From assembly GCA_023374025.1 (NCBI GenBank), contig SIJG01000055.1:496001-560000 (forward strand): DNA of 64,000 nucleotides, written 5' to 3'. Under the pieces are notes generated by a model. That model was given only the letters and a program-made list of their open reading frames with translations. It did not search any database and had not been told where the DNA came from. The DNA is from Heterodera schachtii (taxonomy: Eukaryota > Nematoda > Chromadorea > Rhabditida > Heteroderidae). Shown piece after piece: positions 22,988 through 35,494 of the stretch; within the stretch, counting starts at the first letter, position 1, and every line of letters starts with the position of its first letter. Position numbers and translations under genes: made by a program.

Positions 22988-23326
22988 ATGCTTTCGCCTT
23001 CGTTTGCGCTGTTTCTCCGTCCGCTTTTCCTTCTCCTTGCGCTGCTTTTCCTCTCTGTCGCCTTCGAATTCGATCTCCGCGACGATGGCCAATCCGTCCG
23101 CTTTGGTCCCTCCTCTTCCGGTGGCACCAGCGGCGCATCCGTTGCCTCCCAACTGTTCGTGGACTCGGAGGACAACGCGGGTTTCATTGGCGGAATTCCG
23201 GGCGGATCCGCGCGACGCAGACTCATCCAACCGCCGCCGCTGAAAAGGGATGGAACGGCGCTGCCGTGGGGGGCGGAAGAGGCGTGGGCACGGATCAGTA
23301 GAAGCGGTGAAGAAGGTTCTGATTGA
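22988..23326 (+). CDS. possible small secreted protein
   Basis: A single-exon 112-aa frame starting MLSPSFALFLRPLFLLLALL, an apparent signal peptide with a likely cleavage near the end of LFLSVAFEF. The mature part is Ser/Gly-rich (FGPSSSGGTSGASVASQ) and then has basic clusters (ARRR, LKR) that could be processing sites. That layout would fit a neuropeptide-like precursor or another secreted product. No family is recognised. Caution: overlapping frames on both strands are also open in this GC-richer patch, so the call rests mainly on the leader. Confidence 0.4.
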   Translation: MLSPSFALFLRPLFLLLALLFLSVAFEFDLRDDGQSVRFGPSSSGGTSGASVASQLFVDSEDNAGFIGGIPGGSARRRLIQPPPLKRDGTALPWGAEEAWARISRSGEEGSD

Positions 23327-24028
23327 TGAGAGAGCGGAGAGAGAAAGGAAGAGTGATCGGACGAAAAGGGACTGATCAGAAGAGGAAAAGCCACCAAAGA
23401 AAGGAATTATCTGATCGGTGGCACCTAATGATCTTTGGTCCAATGGGCAATTCGACGTGATAATTCTCATTTCGGAAAATCAAATACAAAATTAAATTGA
23501 GTGATTTTGTTTATGTTTCTTTTTTTATTCATTTACAAATTATTGCATTAAATTCTGTCGTTTGATTTCCATAAGAAAATGAGAGAAATTCGATGCGAAT
23601 GATGGAAAAAAACAAAAAACAGCTGAAAATGCCGTCTTAGAGCAGATTTACCTTTGCCGCTAATCCAAATTTGGCAATTCTATCTTTTGTTTTTTTTTCT
23701 CGCTTTTGTCTTTCATTTGTTTGTTCCCCCGCGGGCATCAAATTTTTCTTGTGGACGCGTCATCACATAATCGTCGGCTGATGACAAAAAAAAGAAGAAA
23801 ATTTGGCCATATGAACGAAGGATTGGCCAAAAGTACAAATGGCCAAAGGAAAGGGGGCGGAGAAACAATGGCACAATTTGCCTCATTAAAGTATTTTTCT
23901 CACGGGAAAGAACGTAAGACGCGAATTCAAATACAAACAACGAATTATAGAGATAAATTAAAACTCAATTTTGGAAATAAATAAAAAGAAAAAATTTGAA
24001 AGAAAAGCGACAAATAAATTGGGAATGA
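23327..24028. other. spacer downstream of the M8 peptidase gene
   Basis: A/T-rich from 23490 to 24010. No coding support seen. Confidence 0.5.
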
Positions 24029-27000
24029 TCACCGAAGTTGGGGCGGAACACGGCTCGTCGAGGGGAGAGTCATCGACGGGGAAGGACGGCTCGGCAGGGG
24101 GAAGACAGCCAAGGAAAGGGAGGGACGAGGGCGAGGAAGGCAAAGGCAACGATGGCACGGGATGATCGCGGAAATGGCCTTGGTGGAGCTGATTGATCTG
24201 CTGAACATTTCCTTCACTTCTGTAGTCGTCGTCTGCCGTGGGAAGAGCAGCGACTGGCCCAAGAAGAAGCTGACCATCAACTGATCGGAGTTGATCATCA
24301 ACTGATCGGAATTGATCATCAACTGATCGAAGTTGCTTGCCGGCTGCTGCCTGGGGGCACATCTCTTCACATGGTGGGCATGCGATCCGTCCCTCGCGAA
24401 GCCATCCGTCGACGATCTGTCGATAAGCAGAAACAATGAACCCGCGGGAGTAATTGTTCTGCTCAATACCCTTCGGATATGAACTGTTTGCCCGGGCCGA
24501 AAGCACGTGTAAAGTCGGGTGGAGTTGTGCAGGCGAATGTGAAGACGACCTTCGGAGCAGACGAACTTCAGAAGGGAAAGGCAAAACATTCACTTGGCCA
24601 AGCCCCGCCACTGACCGCGTAACATCCGGCCATAAATTGGGAATAAGTGCGAATTCGGCCGCACTTTCGCTCTGTCCAATACGATGCCAAATCGAAACAG
24701 CGCGAGCCGATTCCGTACATCTCGAGCACCTTTTAAGCGCGGGTATTTCAGCACTGTTACCTCTCACTTTCGCAATTTTACCGCATTTGCCACCGAATCG
24801 GTGGGAGCATTTCCGTGCAATTCGCAACGCGAATCCCTTCGATCAGTGGAATTCACCGCCCGCCACTCAAATTCCTATGATGAACAAAAAAAGCAGGTAT
24901 AATTTTTGAGCGAATCGCAATTGCTCAGCAGCACTTACCCCCTCCCCCACCCCCGGCGGCATTCCCTTCCCCTTCGTTGGTGGCACTGCCCATCCCCCTT
25001 TGTGGCACTGCCGATCCCGTCGGCACTGTCCCTCCCCCCGGCGGCATTCCCCCCCCCCCCCCCCCTCGGTGGCACTGTCCTTCCCTCTTCGTGGCACTGC
25101 CCATCCCGACGGCACTGTCCCCCCACCCCACCTCCGGCGGCATTCGCTCCCCCCCCCCACTCTGTGGCACTGTCCCTCCCCCCTTTGTGTCACTGCCCAT
25201 CCCAACTGCACTGTCCCTCCCCCCGGCGGCATTCGCTCCCCCCCCCCCCCACTCTGTGGCACTGTCCCTCCCCCCTTTGTGTCACTGCCCATCCCAACTG
25301 CACTGTCCCTCCCCCCGGCGGCATTCCTCCCCCCCCCCCTCGGTGGCACTGTCCTTCCCCCTCGGTGGCACTGCCCATCCTGACGGCATTGTCCCCCTCC
25401 CGCCCCCCTCGGAGACACATCCACCTGATTGTATGGGCAAAAGTCTGCCAATTCCACAGAACCTCCATAATATTTGGTGCCTTCGTGACGAACTCCGTGC
25501 AAATGGGCAAAGTTGCGATAATCAATGGGTAGTGGCTTTTTATAAGGCACCAAATTGCACAATGCCAACGAATCCTGGAGATTCACTTGTTTATGGCGTA
25601 TTTAATTGACTTTTGGCCAGTGATGGGATTTATGTGCCAAAAAATACTCGAAATGTGAGATAAAAGCCAAAAATTTCAAAAATATCTGCTTAAAACTAGA
25701 GAAAAAGCAAAAAGTTGTTCAAAAAGGCCATTTTTCTCAGAAATGCTTAAATTCAAAAAAAAAGGAAAGTATTTTATGACGTAATGTATTAACAAAATAA
25801 TTTTTTTACCAAATATTTATTTTTGTAAAAATGCTTCTTTTAAATTTAGGAGAGAATTTAAAAATTTTTGTTCTGAAGAAAATTTTTTATATTTTAATGC
25901 CTTTTCATACCGTCTCCTTACCCTCTGATCTGTGCAGCGTGTGGTGGCCAATGATCGGCTTCCGTCGTGTTTTATATTGGCACAAAACGGTGCCGTCGAC
26001 TGATTGCTTAAAAGTGCCACTTTCTCCCCCTCCTCCAAATGCCTTTCTTTGGCCCACCTTTCCAACTTCTCCCAAATCCATTTCCCGCAACTTTCCATGG
26101 CAAACGAACAGCCCAACCCGTGTCCCCAGTGGAGCTGCTCAGCAATGCTAATCACATGAATAAGTTAGGCCAAAAGAAGATTCCATCGGTTAATTGACCT
26201 GTAATTAGCCCGGTACCATCCGCTGTCCTCCATTAGTGCCAATGTAAGCCGAGAATAGACGGGGTTCTGACAATTCAAATAATATTTTCGAGATATTTTT
26301 TTAGAAATGTTCGTCGACCTGCGTGTGCGTGCCGGTCATTGCCTCATTCTCAAATTGTTGGCATTTTGTTTTGTCAATCGTCTTTTTCCCCCGTGCCTTT
26401 CCCTCCCTTTGCCCCCTGGGGGGGGGGGGGGTGTCTGTCTTTGTGCCTTTATCCCTTCCGTTTGCTTTTGTCATCCCTTCACCCGGCACAAACTTCGAAC
26501 AATCTCTTCTCCCAATGGGTCATCGCCGTGCCGTCTCCTCCCTGATTTTCCAATTCGGCTCCTTCCAACCGATCGCAATTGAAATGTCTTCGTGCCTCTT
26601 CTCTGACTCTCTCCGTCACCATCAAATGAATTGGGTGAGGGATCTGACAATTAATTAGAGTAATTTGTGTAATTATGCTCTCTTCCTCTCCACCTGTCCC
26701 TCTGCCGTCCACCAATCCTCCCTCACCACCGTTCTCACCGTCGATGGGTCCGCGTCGTAATAGCCGCGTTCGCGGTTAAACGAAAGCGGACGGTTGTTCA
26801 AATTTCTTGAAATCATTGAAAAGGGGTTATCCTTTTCTTTCTCACCTTTTCGACCGCGGCTTTCCTTCCGCGTCGCGGAAAAAAGCGTACAGTCCGGCGG
26901 AGAAGCCAAGCGCGTGGAGAATTTCATGTTTGACGGTGGACAAAAGCACTTCCTGGTCATGGGCATGGGTGGACAGTGCCCCGGGGCAAATGTTCACGTG

Positions 27001-28068
27001 ACCGGCAATTGGCCTAATAATTAAGGGAAATGACCAATTGGCAAGAGAATGGCCAAATAGAAGGGAAACGGTCGGTGGAAAAGCAGCTACTCAATTGGCA
27101 TTTTGACCTGTCAAGCTCGGACTCTTGCTGGCAATGCGCAGCATAGGCAATGGTCTCTTCGTTGCGACACCTTTGGGTGTCCACGGCGGAAACGTAAAGC
27201 AGAAAATCGGTGTCGGACACTCCAGGCCCATCCGAGGGGCCGGAAGGGATGCAGGACAAAGGGTTGGACTGCAGACAGAAACGGCATTGCTTAACCAGAA
27301 TGGGAAGCAATCATCCGTTTTGGGTTGTAGCCAATGTCGTTCTAAAGGCCGAGACTCTCGACCCCTCCCCCATTTATTTGCTTCTCTCTTCTCACAAAAA
27401 GGTGCGCGTCCGGCACTTGCACCTCGCCGCAATTCGTAATTGCCTTGCACCGCGTCACACATCGCAAAAATGCACTGGACTGATCAGAGTAATACTGATT
27501 GGACTCGCATTTGCTTAAAAGCAAAGGAAAATGCAAAAGAGAATGGATAAATGAATCTGACCGACTCAGACGGATGGGAACATTGGCCGGACGGACGAGA
27601 AGCGATTTCTGAAGGGGCAACAAATGAATACTGTAAAATCGTACCATTGGGTATGGTACGGTACCTGCCAGAAGGAAATTGCCTGAGGCAACAGCGTGGA
27701 CTGAAAAGGGAGGGAGGGAAAGGACGGCGTACAATTGTGTAGGGAAAAGCTTCGAAAATCGCGAAACAACTCACATTGATGAAAAGCTGCTTACTTGGAG
27801 GCAACCTTAGAAAATCGAAGGGAAAATCAAAGCCAAATAAAAAAAAAAATTAATGTTGAGATTTCGATGCTTACGATTCAATGCTGACGGGGTCAAAATG
27901 CAAATGAATTCTCAACGGACGGAAGTCACGGCTTAAGGCCAAGTCGCGGCGAAAGAGGCGCCGTTGTTGCGCACGCCGAGGGCGACGGAAAGGCGCAGGG
28001 CGCGGAGGGGAAGAAGGGAATGGACGGAGCAGAGGCACACCGAAAGTGAGCTGATCAGGGCCAGGGAC
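24029..28068 (-). CDS. leishmanolysin/invadolysin-like zinc metallopeptidase (M8; N-terminal exon not found)
   Basis: Peptidase family M8 metalloprotease, typically extracellular or membrane-linked. About a dozen minus-strand exons match the family in order. [17 protein letters not shown] is near 27900, VPIRLSR near 27590 and [11 protein letters not shown] near 27440. [18 protein letters not shown] and [19 protein letters not shown] lie at about 27240-27110. The zinc site [12 protein letters not shown] has His codons at 26926-26928 and 26914-26916. The third zinc His is in [10 protein letters not shown] (26515-26517), followed by the Met-turn [17 protein letters not shown] is near 26220, [11 protein letters not shown] near 26130, and [16 protein letters not shown] near 25440. 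DSRCEL, then Cys-rich [16 protein letters not shown], are near 24390. The catalytic set is complete, so it should be active. The 3' boundary (stop near 24029) and the signal-peptide exon are uncertain. Confidence 0.85.
24268..24335 (-). repeat. three 21-bp tandem repeats in the M8 C-terminus
   Basis: TGATCATCAACTGATCGGAA-type units repeat in frame and encode QLRSVDD-like heptads ([20 protein letters not shown]) right after the Cys-rich motif of the peptidase. Confidence 0.7.
24945..25420. repeat. GC-rich minisatellite in an M8 intron
   Basis: Tandem, variable-length units built from GGCACTGTCCCTCCCCC, CCGGCGGCATTC and CACTGCCCATCCC with poly-C runs. It lies between the exon ending CPYNQ and the exon with DSRCEL, and is probably intronic. 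Confidence 0.85.
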
Positions 28069-30090
28069 CTGAAGGGGATAAAGCCAAAATGACTGATCAG
28101 AGCCAAAGAGAAAAGGGAAATATTCGCCTGATAAGAGCAAGAGGAAACGGAGAAGGGACGGGGAGAGGAAGCGATGAGAAGGAAAAAGGCAACGGAAGAG
28201 CAAAGGAACCAAACGAAGGTTGGCGCGAAGAGAACATTTCGATTTCTCATAGAAAAGAAGCGAAGGACAGACAAATTCTGCAGCAAAGTGCCACAGACCA
28301 ATCGACCGCAAATTCAAACGCTTATGGGTCAGTCGGACGCCGGCGGTCGCTTCTGTTCACCGATCCGACCGAGGATGACCGCGCATCTGTAAAATTAGAA
28401 ATTTGAAATTCAATCAAAGGGAGGAAAAATGTTCAGAGATCGGAAAGGGATGAACAAATAGGGAAAGAGAGGGGGGGGGGGGGGGAGGGGGAGGGGTGAT
28501 CAAGGTCACTCGGAGCATTGGGCGGGGCGGCGGAATCCCGGGACGACAATCCCCCGCCCCTCCCCCCCCCCCCCCGTTTATGACAGCGCTGTTTTGCACA
28601 AAAAAGACACACAAAACAATTCCATTCGGTGGGCACTGAGTGAATTGGTGCTGACTTTCCACTCCGTGTGCGAAATGAAAGGGACAAAAATCACAAAATG
28701 TGCACAAAATCGAAGAACTAATAAATCGGAGAGTTCGAAATTTGAAAATGAGAGAATAAAAAAGAAAAGAAAATTCTTTCCATTCCTCGGAATGTCTTTT
28801 GAATTGGTTCGGACGGAGTCCATTATTTTCTGTTTTCGTTGGTTTGGCTGACTTTGTTCCCAAATTCTTTCCCGATAAAATTGCCCAAAATAATCCCATT
28901 TCAATTCGCCTCGTCCCCATTCGGTTAATTGGCTTTTTGTGCCTTAGAAGCCAATTGGTGAGTGACCCCACCCTTGGAATTGGAAGTGCTCTGCCGGGGA
29001 TGGCATTTTGAGTGTTTGGATGGGCCAAAGGTCCGACCCATCGAAAGAGAGAAGAAATTGCTTGTGCTGACAAATGCTTTTGCTTTTGATAAGGCAAATA
29101 AATAATATCAAAAATGGAAGCAACAGAAAATCAAACAAATAATCACAAATAATGGACAAAAGCTAACGGACGACGGATTGAGAGCTTACAGAAGCCCACC
29201 CCAACTGTGTACTGTAGGAGGAAAATGAATGAATCACTGTCATTTGACTGACAACAGCTGTCTGTTTGTCTGTGCCCAACTCTCTCCCCCCCCCCCCGCC
29301 CCTTTTGTTATGCGTTCTTTATTCTTTTCATTTTAACTTAAAAGAGAGAAAGCATAGAACGAAGGAAAAGAAACAGGGAGAGGAGAATCGATAAGACGAG
29401 GAAAAGCATACAAAAAGTAAAGGACGAGGGACACCGGGCAAAAGAGAGGGCGGAGGGGCACTTCCCCCCCCCCCTCCCCACGCGCCGTCCCTTTGCTTTG
29501 GCCCCACGCAAAACGGCGACCACTGCCCAACGAATTTTGTGCCACCTCACACCGCCCCTTTCTCATCGCGTCACAATCCCACCCCTTTCCCCACGGAATG
29601 GACAATAAGGAAAATGGGAATTAAATGGAAGGGATGGGGGGGGGGGGATTAGCGAAAGCTAAATGAGAGAGTATTTTTGTTATACCAATGAAACCCCTAA
29701 AAAGGATCAAAAGTGCCAATTTAGAAATGTTTATTTTCGAAAATTGAATCATCCTAAAAATTTAATAATAAAATATCACAGCAAGTCATTAAAAATTTTC
29801 AATTGAAAATATGTTCTCGATTTTCTGCTGTTTTTTAGAATTATAAGGTTCCAAAAATATCACAACCAATAGAAATGCTTTGAAATAAATATTGTGCATG
29901 TTTTTTGTGTCTTCACAGTTTCGTTCCTTCTTCTGTCACCAATTCATTCGTTTCCTCTCTTTTTGGCGATTTTCTTTTCTGCGTTAGGACGGGGGACCAA
30001 CGGATTGAAACTCGGCCAATTTGAGAGCCTTGAATGATTTTGGTTGGTTAATCATTGGCTTTGGGGAGGGGAAGGATAGGCCCAATTGTG
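28069..30090. other. spacer between the M8 and TMF1-like genes
   Basis: Poly-G and poly-C runs lie at 28470-28490, 28563-28576, 29285-29297, 29465-29475 and 29637-29647. A 227-codon minus-strand frame at 28414-29097 has no family features. The signal-peptide exon of the M8 gene should lie near 28.1-28.4 kb. Confidence 0.5.
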
Positions 30091-33000
30091 CTAATCGCCC
30101 TTTGTGGCTGCTAATCTTTTCTCCACCTGCTCCTTGCACAGCTTCCGCAAATCCTCGTTGTCGTACTTCACTTCCTCGATGGTTTCCAGGCAACCGCCGT
30201 ACATCTCCAACAGATTTTCAAAACGTTCGTGTAATTGGAAAAGGTTGGAGTGGGCCGAATCCAATTCTGTCCGTAAATGTTCAGTCGAACCGATGTCGAG
30301 CTATTAAAATCGTAATTAAGGGGGAGGGGGGGGGGGGGGGGGGGGCGTTAGATTCTGACCGAGTAACTGTTGGTGGGACTCTGCTCGCCTTGCAAAGTGT
30401 CCAACCTCATTTGGCTCGAAGTTGTGGAGGCGTTGCCAAACTGAACGAAAAAGGGAGCATTTGAGTTGCTACAAAAAAAAGCAAATATAAATCGAACAGA
30501 AAACCCTTCGCGAATATGGTCGTTGACCCCCCCCCCCCCCGGGCCTCTTTAGTAAACATTTTGGAATCCCTCCCCCCCCCTTTTTAATGTATGATTTAGT
30601 CAAGGAAGGAATGGCGCGGGGGGGGGACTGATTCGTCGGAGCAGGTCGTTTCCCCCCGCCGGTTCCTCTCCCCCGTCGTTTCCCCTCCGCCGGTTCCCCC
30701 CCCCCCCGTCGTTTCCCCCCCCCCGAAAAATTTTTAAAAAAAAAATTTTCAAACCTAGAAAAAATTCTTAGGAATTTTCTTAGTGTGAAAATTTCAAGAA
30801 AAAAAATTTTTGAGAAATTTTTCAGTAGAAAATTTTTGGAAAAACTTAGTAGTTCATTATAAAATTTCTAAAAAAGCGCTGAAAAATTTCTCAAAAAATT
30901 TTTTTCTTGAAATTTTCGTACTAAGAAAATTCCTAAGAATTTTTTTATGAAAAATTTCTAGGTTTGAAATTTTTTTTTTTAAATTTTTCGGGGGGGGGGG
31001 GGGGGGAAACGACCGGGGGGGGGGGGGGGGGAAATGAAGTGCACCCCTGATTCGTCCCCAAACATGCTAATGATTTCATCAACTCGACCGTGTCTCACCC
31101 TTTGCTGTGGCACAGCAATTGGCACTTTCCTCCACTCCTCCGTCGTCTGTTTTCCCTTTGCCCCTCGGACCCTCGCCATTCTTTCGTTCTGTCCTCCCAT
31201 TTCGTCCTCGTTGTCAATTCGTTTCTGCTGTTGTTCCAATGGGTTCACAATAAGTAATGAATTGGCATTGTTTCTTCGCTCCACGGTCGATGCAATGATT
31301 TTCTGTTGGAATTCGCAGTTTTTACGTTGCAATTCGGTTAACTCATTCCTCTGAAAATCTATTGGAAATTAGCAAATGAATAGCCAAAGTAAGCTGTGTT
31401 TTGTTAATGGACACCTTCGCTTGGATATCCGTCTCCAATTGTTCCATTCTCTTCTCCATTCGATTTACCCTTTTCGAGTGCTCTCTTTTCGACTGCGACA
31501 ATTCGTCTTCGAGTTTTTCTATACGACTGAAAAGCGGCGAACAGTCAGTTTTCTTATTTGGCGTAATGGACAATGATAAAATGCCATTTTTTTAATGTTC
31601 GCTTCCCTTTATTTCCCCCCCCCCTTTTTTTACCTTTGAATATTCGCTCTTTCGCTGAATGCCTTCGCCAAGTCCTCCGTTTTTTGTGCATTTTGTTGTT
31701 TTTCCTGAAATTAACAAAATTCATTCTGACAAAATAACATTCCTAAAATACTTCTTCCAAATTCCGTTCGATTGTTTCCATTTCGGCTTCGTGCCTCCGT
31801 TTCATTGCCCCCAATTCGGCGGACATTTGTCTCGTCGAACGCGTCAAAATGTCATTTTCACGCTCCAATCCAAGCAGTTTCTCTTCCAAAGAAGAAATTG
31901 TGATGAGCAAAGGCGAATTTGCTAAAATTAGCAAGAAATATATACAACTTATGCTGTTAGATGTTAATTGTTAGTTATTTGAAATGTTTTATGAAAATAT
32001 CAACAAATACACGTATTTATAGAATAAAATTAGTATTTGTTTTACATATTTTTAATGGAATTTTGTTTAAATATAATATTTTTAGAATTCTTCTCTTATC
32101 TCTACTGTCCCATCATCCCTTTTTTTTACCGCTCGCCCCCTTCGCCCACCGTTTGATATTTCAACTGCAATGTCTCTGTTCATGTCCTGAATGCATTCGA
32201 TGCGCTGAATTCGTCAGGTGATAGTCGGAAAACGTTCAATGGCAAAGACCTGCTCCAAGTCGCGGATCCGCGCATTGGCGGACTCGCTTTTGAGTCTTTC
32301 CTGTCTCAGCTCTTCCTCAAGTCCCCTCTCTCGCTCTCCGATTATCCGATCCTGGGCCTTTCTGTTCATCAGTTTTGCTGCCAATTTCTTGTTTTCCTGA
32401 GCCAATTCCTGAATTGTATTTGCATTCGTCCCGCTGTTTCTCCTTTTCTCCCCTCCCTTTTTGTCGCACTTCGCGTTCTCTGCTCGTCGTTTGGAGTGTC
32501 TTCTCCATTTGTCTCTTTTCCGCAGTTAGCGCCTCGACTTTGGTCAATTGTTCGCACACTTTCCCCTCCAAATTGGTCGCATTTGTCATTTTTGCGTCGA
32601 GTTGTGCTTGGAGTTTCCTAGCTTTCTGCTCACAATTTTCGAGTTCGTCTGAATTGTGTTTTCTTCTTTATTCGTCTCGATTTGCTCTGTTCCCTCACCC
32701 CTCAACTGTTCCATTGCATTTTCTTGCTCTTGCAGCTGTTGGTGTGCTTCTTGCAGTTCCTCAACTGCGCTGTCCCTCGCAGCCGTGACGATGTCCAATT
32801 GTTCCAACTGTTGCTTCAACTTTCGAATTTCCTTCGCTTGACGACCGCTGTACTCGGATAATTTCCTCCCTGAAATGATTTTCAATCGTAAACCTTTTCT
32901 GACCAATTTTACCTTCGTCTAGCAAATCGGTTAGTTGTTTTTCTTTCTCAGCAAATTGACTTTGAAGTTTTGCTTCCGCCGCATTTCTTAAATTATTTTT

Positions 33001-34204
33001 GGCCATAAATAAAATTCCAATTACTTTTGTTTGCTTTTCGCCACTAAAGTGGCATTCGTTGTCCGCAGGTTTTCGTTGGCCCTGCCCAACTCTTCTATCT
33101 TTTGGTCCCTATGCGCCAATTTGGCCATTAATATGGCAATTTTCTCATCCATTTCTCGCTGAGATTGTTCTGAAGTGTCCAATTTGGTTGTTAACTCTGG
33201 CGGTGTTTGGCTTTGCTGAAGTTCCTCTATTGACCGAATTTGTCCAATTTTCTGTGTGTTGCTCTGCTGGTGGGAGCTGTTCGGATAACTGCTCGTGACC
33301 GACCTAAATGGAAAAGGAAATTCGGAACCCGTTTTTGTTCATTCGGATGGTGGTTTTTGGATGAAAATGAGTGTCAGCTGACCAATCGTCCATTTGCCGA
33401 ATAACTTCAATATCACTGGAGGCAATCGTTCTCACGTCCTCAAATCTGTCCAGCGTTCTCTCCGACGCCCTTCTCGGCATGCTCCGTTCATCATCACATT
33501 CGTCGTTTTCCTGTTAATTGAAAGAACATTAATTGGCCATTGAGAAAGAGCAAAGACCTTTTCCTTGTATAAATTAGTCAAGGAAGCGTCTAAGGCTGAA
33601 CTGACGGGCGCTGACTGAGAGGACGAACTCTGTCCGTTTTGACTGCTTTCGTCGTCGTCGGGAGAGTGCTAAGATTCATTTCTAAAAAATTGGCTTCCTC
33701 TAATTCCATACTGATGAGGGTGAATAGTGGAAAATGTGATTTGGCTCATGTGCGTCTCGGATCGGATTCGGCTCAGTGTCAACGATAGGATGCTTTTATA
33801 TAAATGATAATTGTTTTTTATATTTAATTGCATACCATAGTGCCAGTCGACTCATTTGTCCATTGAGAATGCGGAGTTAATGTCCTATTCAAATCGACCT
33901 CGAGAAAAGGGGAGTCACCAACCGCACTTGGATGGGGCAGTGCGTCCACCATACCATCTGCTTCGTGATTCTGAAACAACAATCATTCGATGCCAACCCA
34001 ATGAGTACCGACCTCAACGGCATAAATGCTTTTCTTCACTACACTATCAGAAATAGAGAGCTCTTCCTTTTCTACATCTTCCTCATTTTGCTCTTCTTCT
34101 TCATCTTCTTCTTCTTCCTCTTCAATGTGAAGCGCAGAATCGATGTGCTTTTGGGCTGTTAAAAGCGCATTTTTCGCAAAGTTGGTAAAGCCTCCAAGTG
34201 ACAT
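30091..34204 (-). CDS. TMF1-like golgin (TATA element modulatory factor family)
   Basis: Coiled-coil golgin expected at the Golgi, a Rab6-binding tether in animals. The start at 34204 gives MSLGGFTNFAKNALLTAQKH, matching the conserved TMF1 N-terminus (short helix FAKQAL..AQK). A Glu-rich stretch (EEEEEEDEEEEQ) follows. The middle exons (about 33.5-30.98 kb) are almost continuous heptad-type coiled coil rich in E, K, Q, R and L. The C-terminal exon (about 30310-30091) reads LHERFENLLEMYGGCLETI and EEVKYDNEDLRKLCKEQ, the signature of the TMF TATA-binding/Rab6-binding domain. It is interrupted only by short introns, one of which holds a foldback repeat. Exon joins in the coiled-coil part were not all resolved. 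Confidence 0.82.
30708..31013. repeat. foldback inverted repeat in a TMF1-like intron
   Basis: Two arms of about 120-130 bp can pair: GTCGTTTCCCCCC...AAAATTTTCAAACCTAG on the left against CTAGGTTTGAAATTTT...GGGGGGAAACGAC on the right. Poly-C and poly-G outer ends are complementary. Non-coding; MITE-like, but I could not see a clean target duplication. Confidence 0.75.
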
Positions 34205-34582
34205 CAAATGTGTGCTGTTGAGAACATGCTTACAGTTAATTAGCAGTTAATCCCTTCCCGCAAAAAAAAAAAATTTTTTTGAGCCAATCCCGCAGCGTGA
34301 TCCGCAAATTAGATTTTTTGCGTGGGATCCGCGGGATCCCTAGTGCATTTTTGAATATTAAAGACAGAATGCCAAATTTATTAAATAAATTTAATTAAAT
34401 TTAAACAACCGCAAAAATCCAGGTCCAGGAAAAACCCAGGTTGCCAAAAAAATGGCCTGGACCTGAACCTGGATCCAGTACAAAGGTCGAACTCTAGTGA
34501 TACTGAAAAACGGACATACTGACAACTTCGGCCGAAATTTTAAAATAAAATCTTTCCCTTAAAACTTTTTGTAGATTATTTA
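34205..34582. promoter_or_regulatory. divergent intergenic region of TMF1-like and THOC7 genes
   Basis: About 380 bp between oppositely oriented start codons, so it must hold both 5' regions. Fragments resembling hAT ends (GGGATCCCTAGTGC near 34345, GAACTCTAGTGA near 34492) suggest old insertions. No specific promoter element recognised. Confidence 0.4.
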
Positions 34583-35494
34583 ATGGCAGAAGAAGCAATT
34601 ATTAGGAAATTGGTCGCCGATGGGGATGGCACTGGGGATGACCGGCGAATTGTCCAATTATTCCAATTGATAATTATGTTGAGCAAATCAAACTCTGATA
34701 CGAAAAGGTTGGCTGTATTCAATTCAAAATTTATGTTCTTTATTCCTCTAATTTAGTATTACCAACAAAATTCTAATCAACTTGGACCAAATTGAACTTT
34801 CTTTCCAAAAACAAGCACAGATTTCCGCCATAACCGAAATTGAAATTGCAAATTATGAACAACTTTGCACCGAAATTGGTTGTTAATTATGTCATTTTTT
34901 ATAAAAGTTAGTTGTTCGCAAATATCAGATGAAATGATCACCCAAAATAACAGCAAAATGGATGCAGTGAAAAGGGAATTGGCAGAGGCAAAACAAATCC
35001 GAAAAAACCGACAGGAATATGACGCACTCGCCAAACTTATCAAAGTAACCACTAAAACAACCGGTTTTTTTTAATTAATTAAGTCATAAAGGAAAAGCCG
35101 AGCAGAGTCGAAACTTCGAAAAGGCTGAAACTGCTTCAGGATGAGTTGGAAGAAGCATACGCCAAACAAAAGATGCTCGAACAACGGGTCGGAAATCCCT
35201 GTCCAAGAATTTACAGCAATTAAACTTTTCAGTTGATTGAAAAGAGGAAGAATATGTTCGTTTGCGGTGCTTTGCGCTCCCCTTAAATCATGGTTAAACT
35301 TTGAAGGTACACTCTTGCTGTTCTGCTGGACAACCTCGAGGAAATGAACAAAGAAGCCGGTGAGAAAAAGGCGGGTGGGTAAAAATGAGCCGAGGGAAAC
35401 ACAATCATTTGCAGAGGACGTGCCCATGTCGGAAGGTGACGATGCCAGTCCGGCCGGAGCAGTCCCATCGTCGTCCGCTGGGTCTTTAAAGTGA
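34583..35494 (+). CDS. thoc-7: THO complex subunit 7 (THOC7)
   Basis: Subunit of the THO/TREX complex coupling transcription to mRNA export in the nucleus. Seven exons are inferred: 34583-34707, 34757-34878, 34908-35044, 35098-35187, 35233-35255, 35307-35359 and 35415-35494. All join in frame, giving about 206 aa, close to the usual length. Diagnostic segments are IIRKLVADGDGTGDDRRI at the N-terminus and IRKNRQEYDALAKLIK in the middle, both near-identical to animal THOC7. Charged coiled coil follows (LLQDELEEAYAKQKMLEQR). The acidic tail ends VPSSSAGSLK. It is divergent from the TMF1-like gene. The gene symbol follows family naming, not a verified locus name. Confidence 0.92.

Noticed and set aside
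24906..25609. Pro/His-rich and Gly-rich frames of 200 or more codons
   Set aside because: Product of the minisatellite in the M8 intron; exons on either side splice across it.
28414..29097. 227-codon minus-strand frame
   Set aside because: No recognisable domain, ends in Pro/Gly runs from poly-C/G; several other frames are open too.
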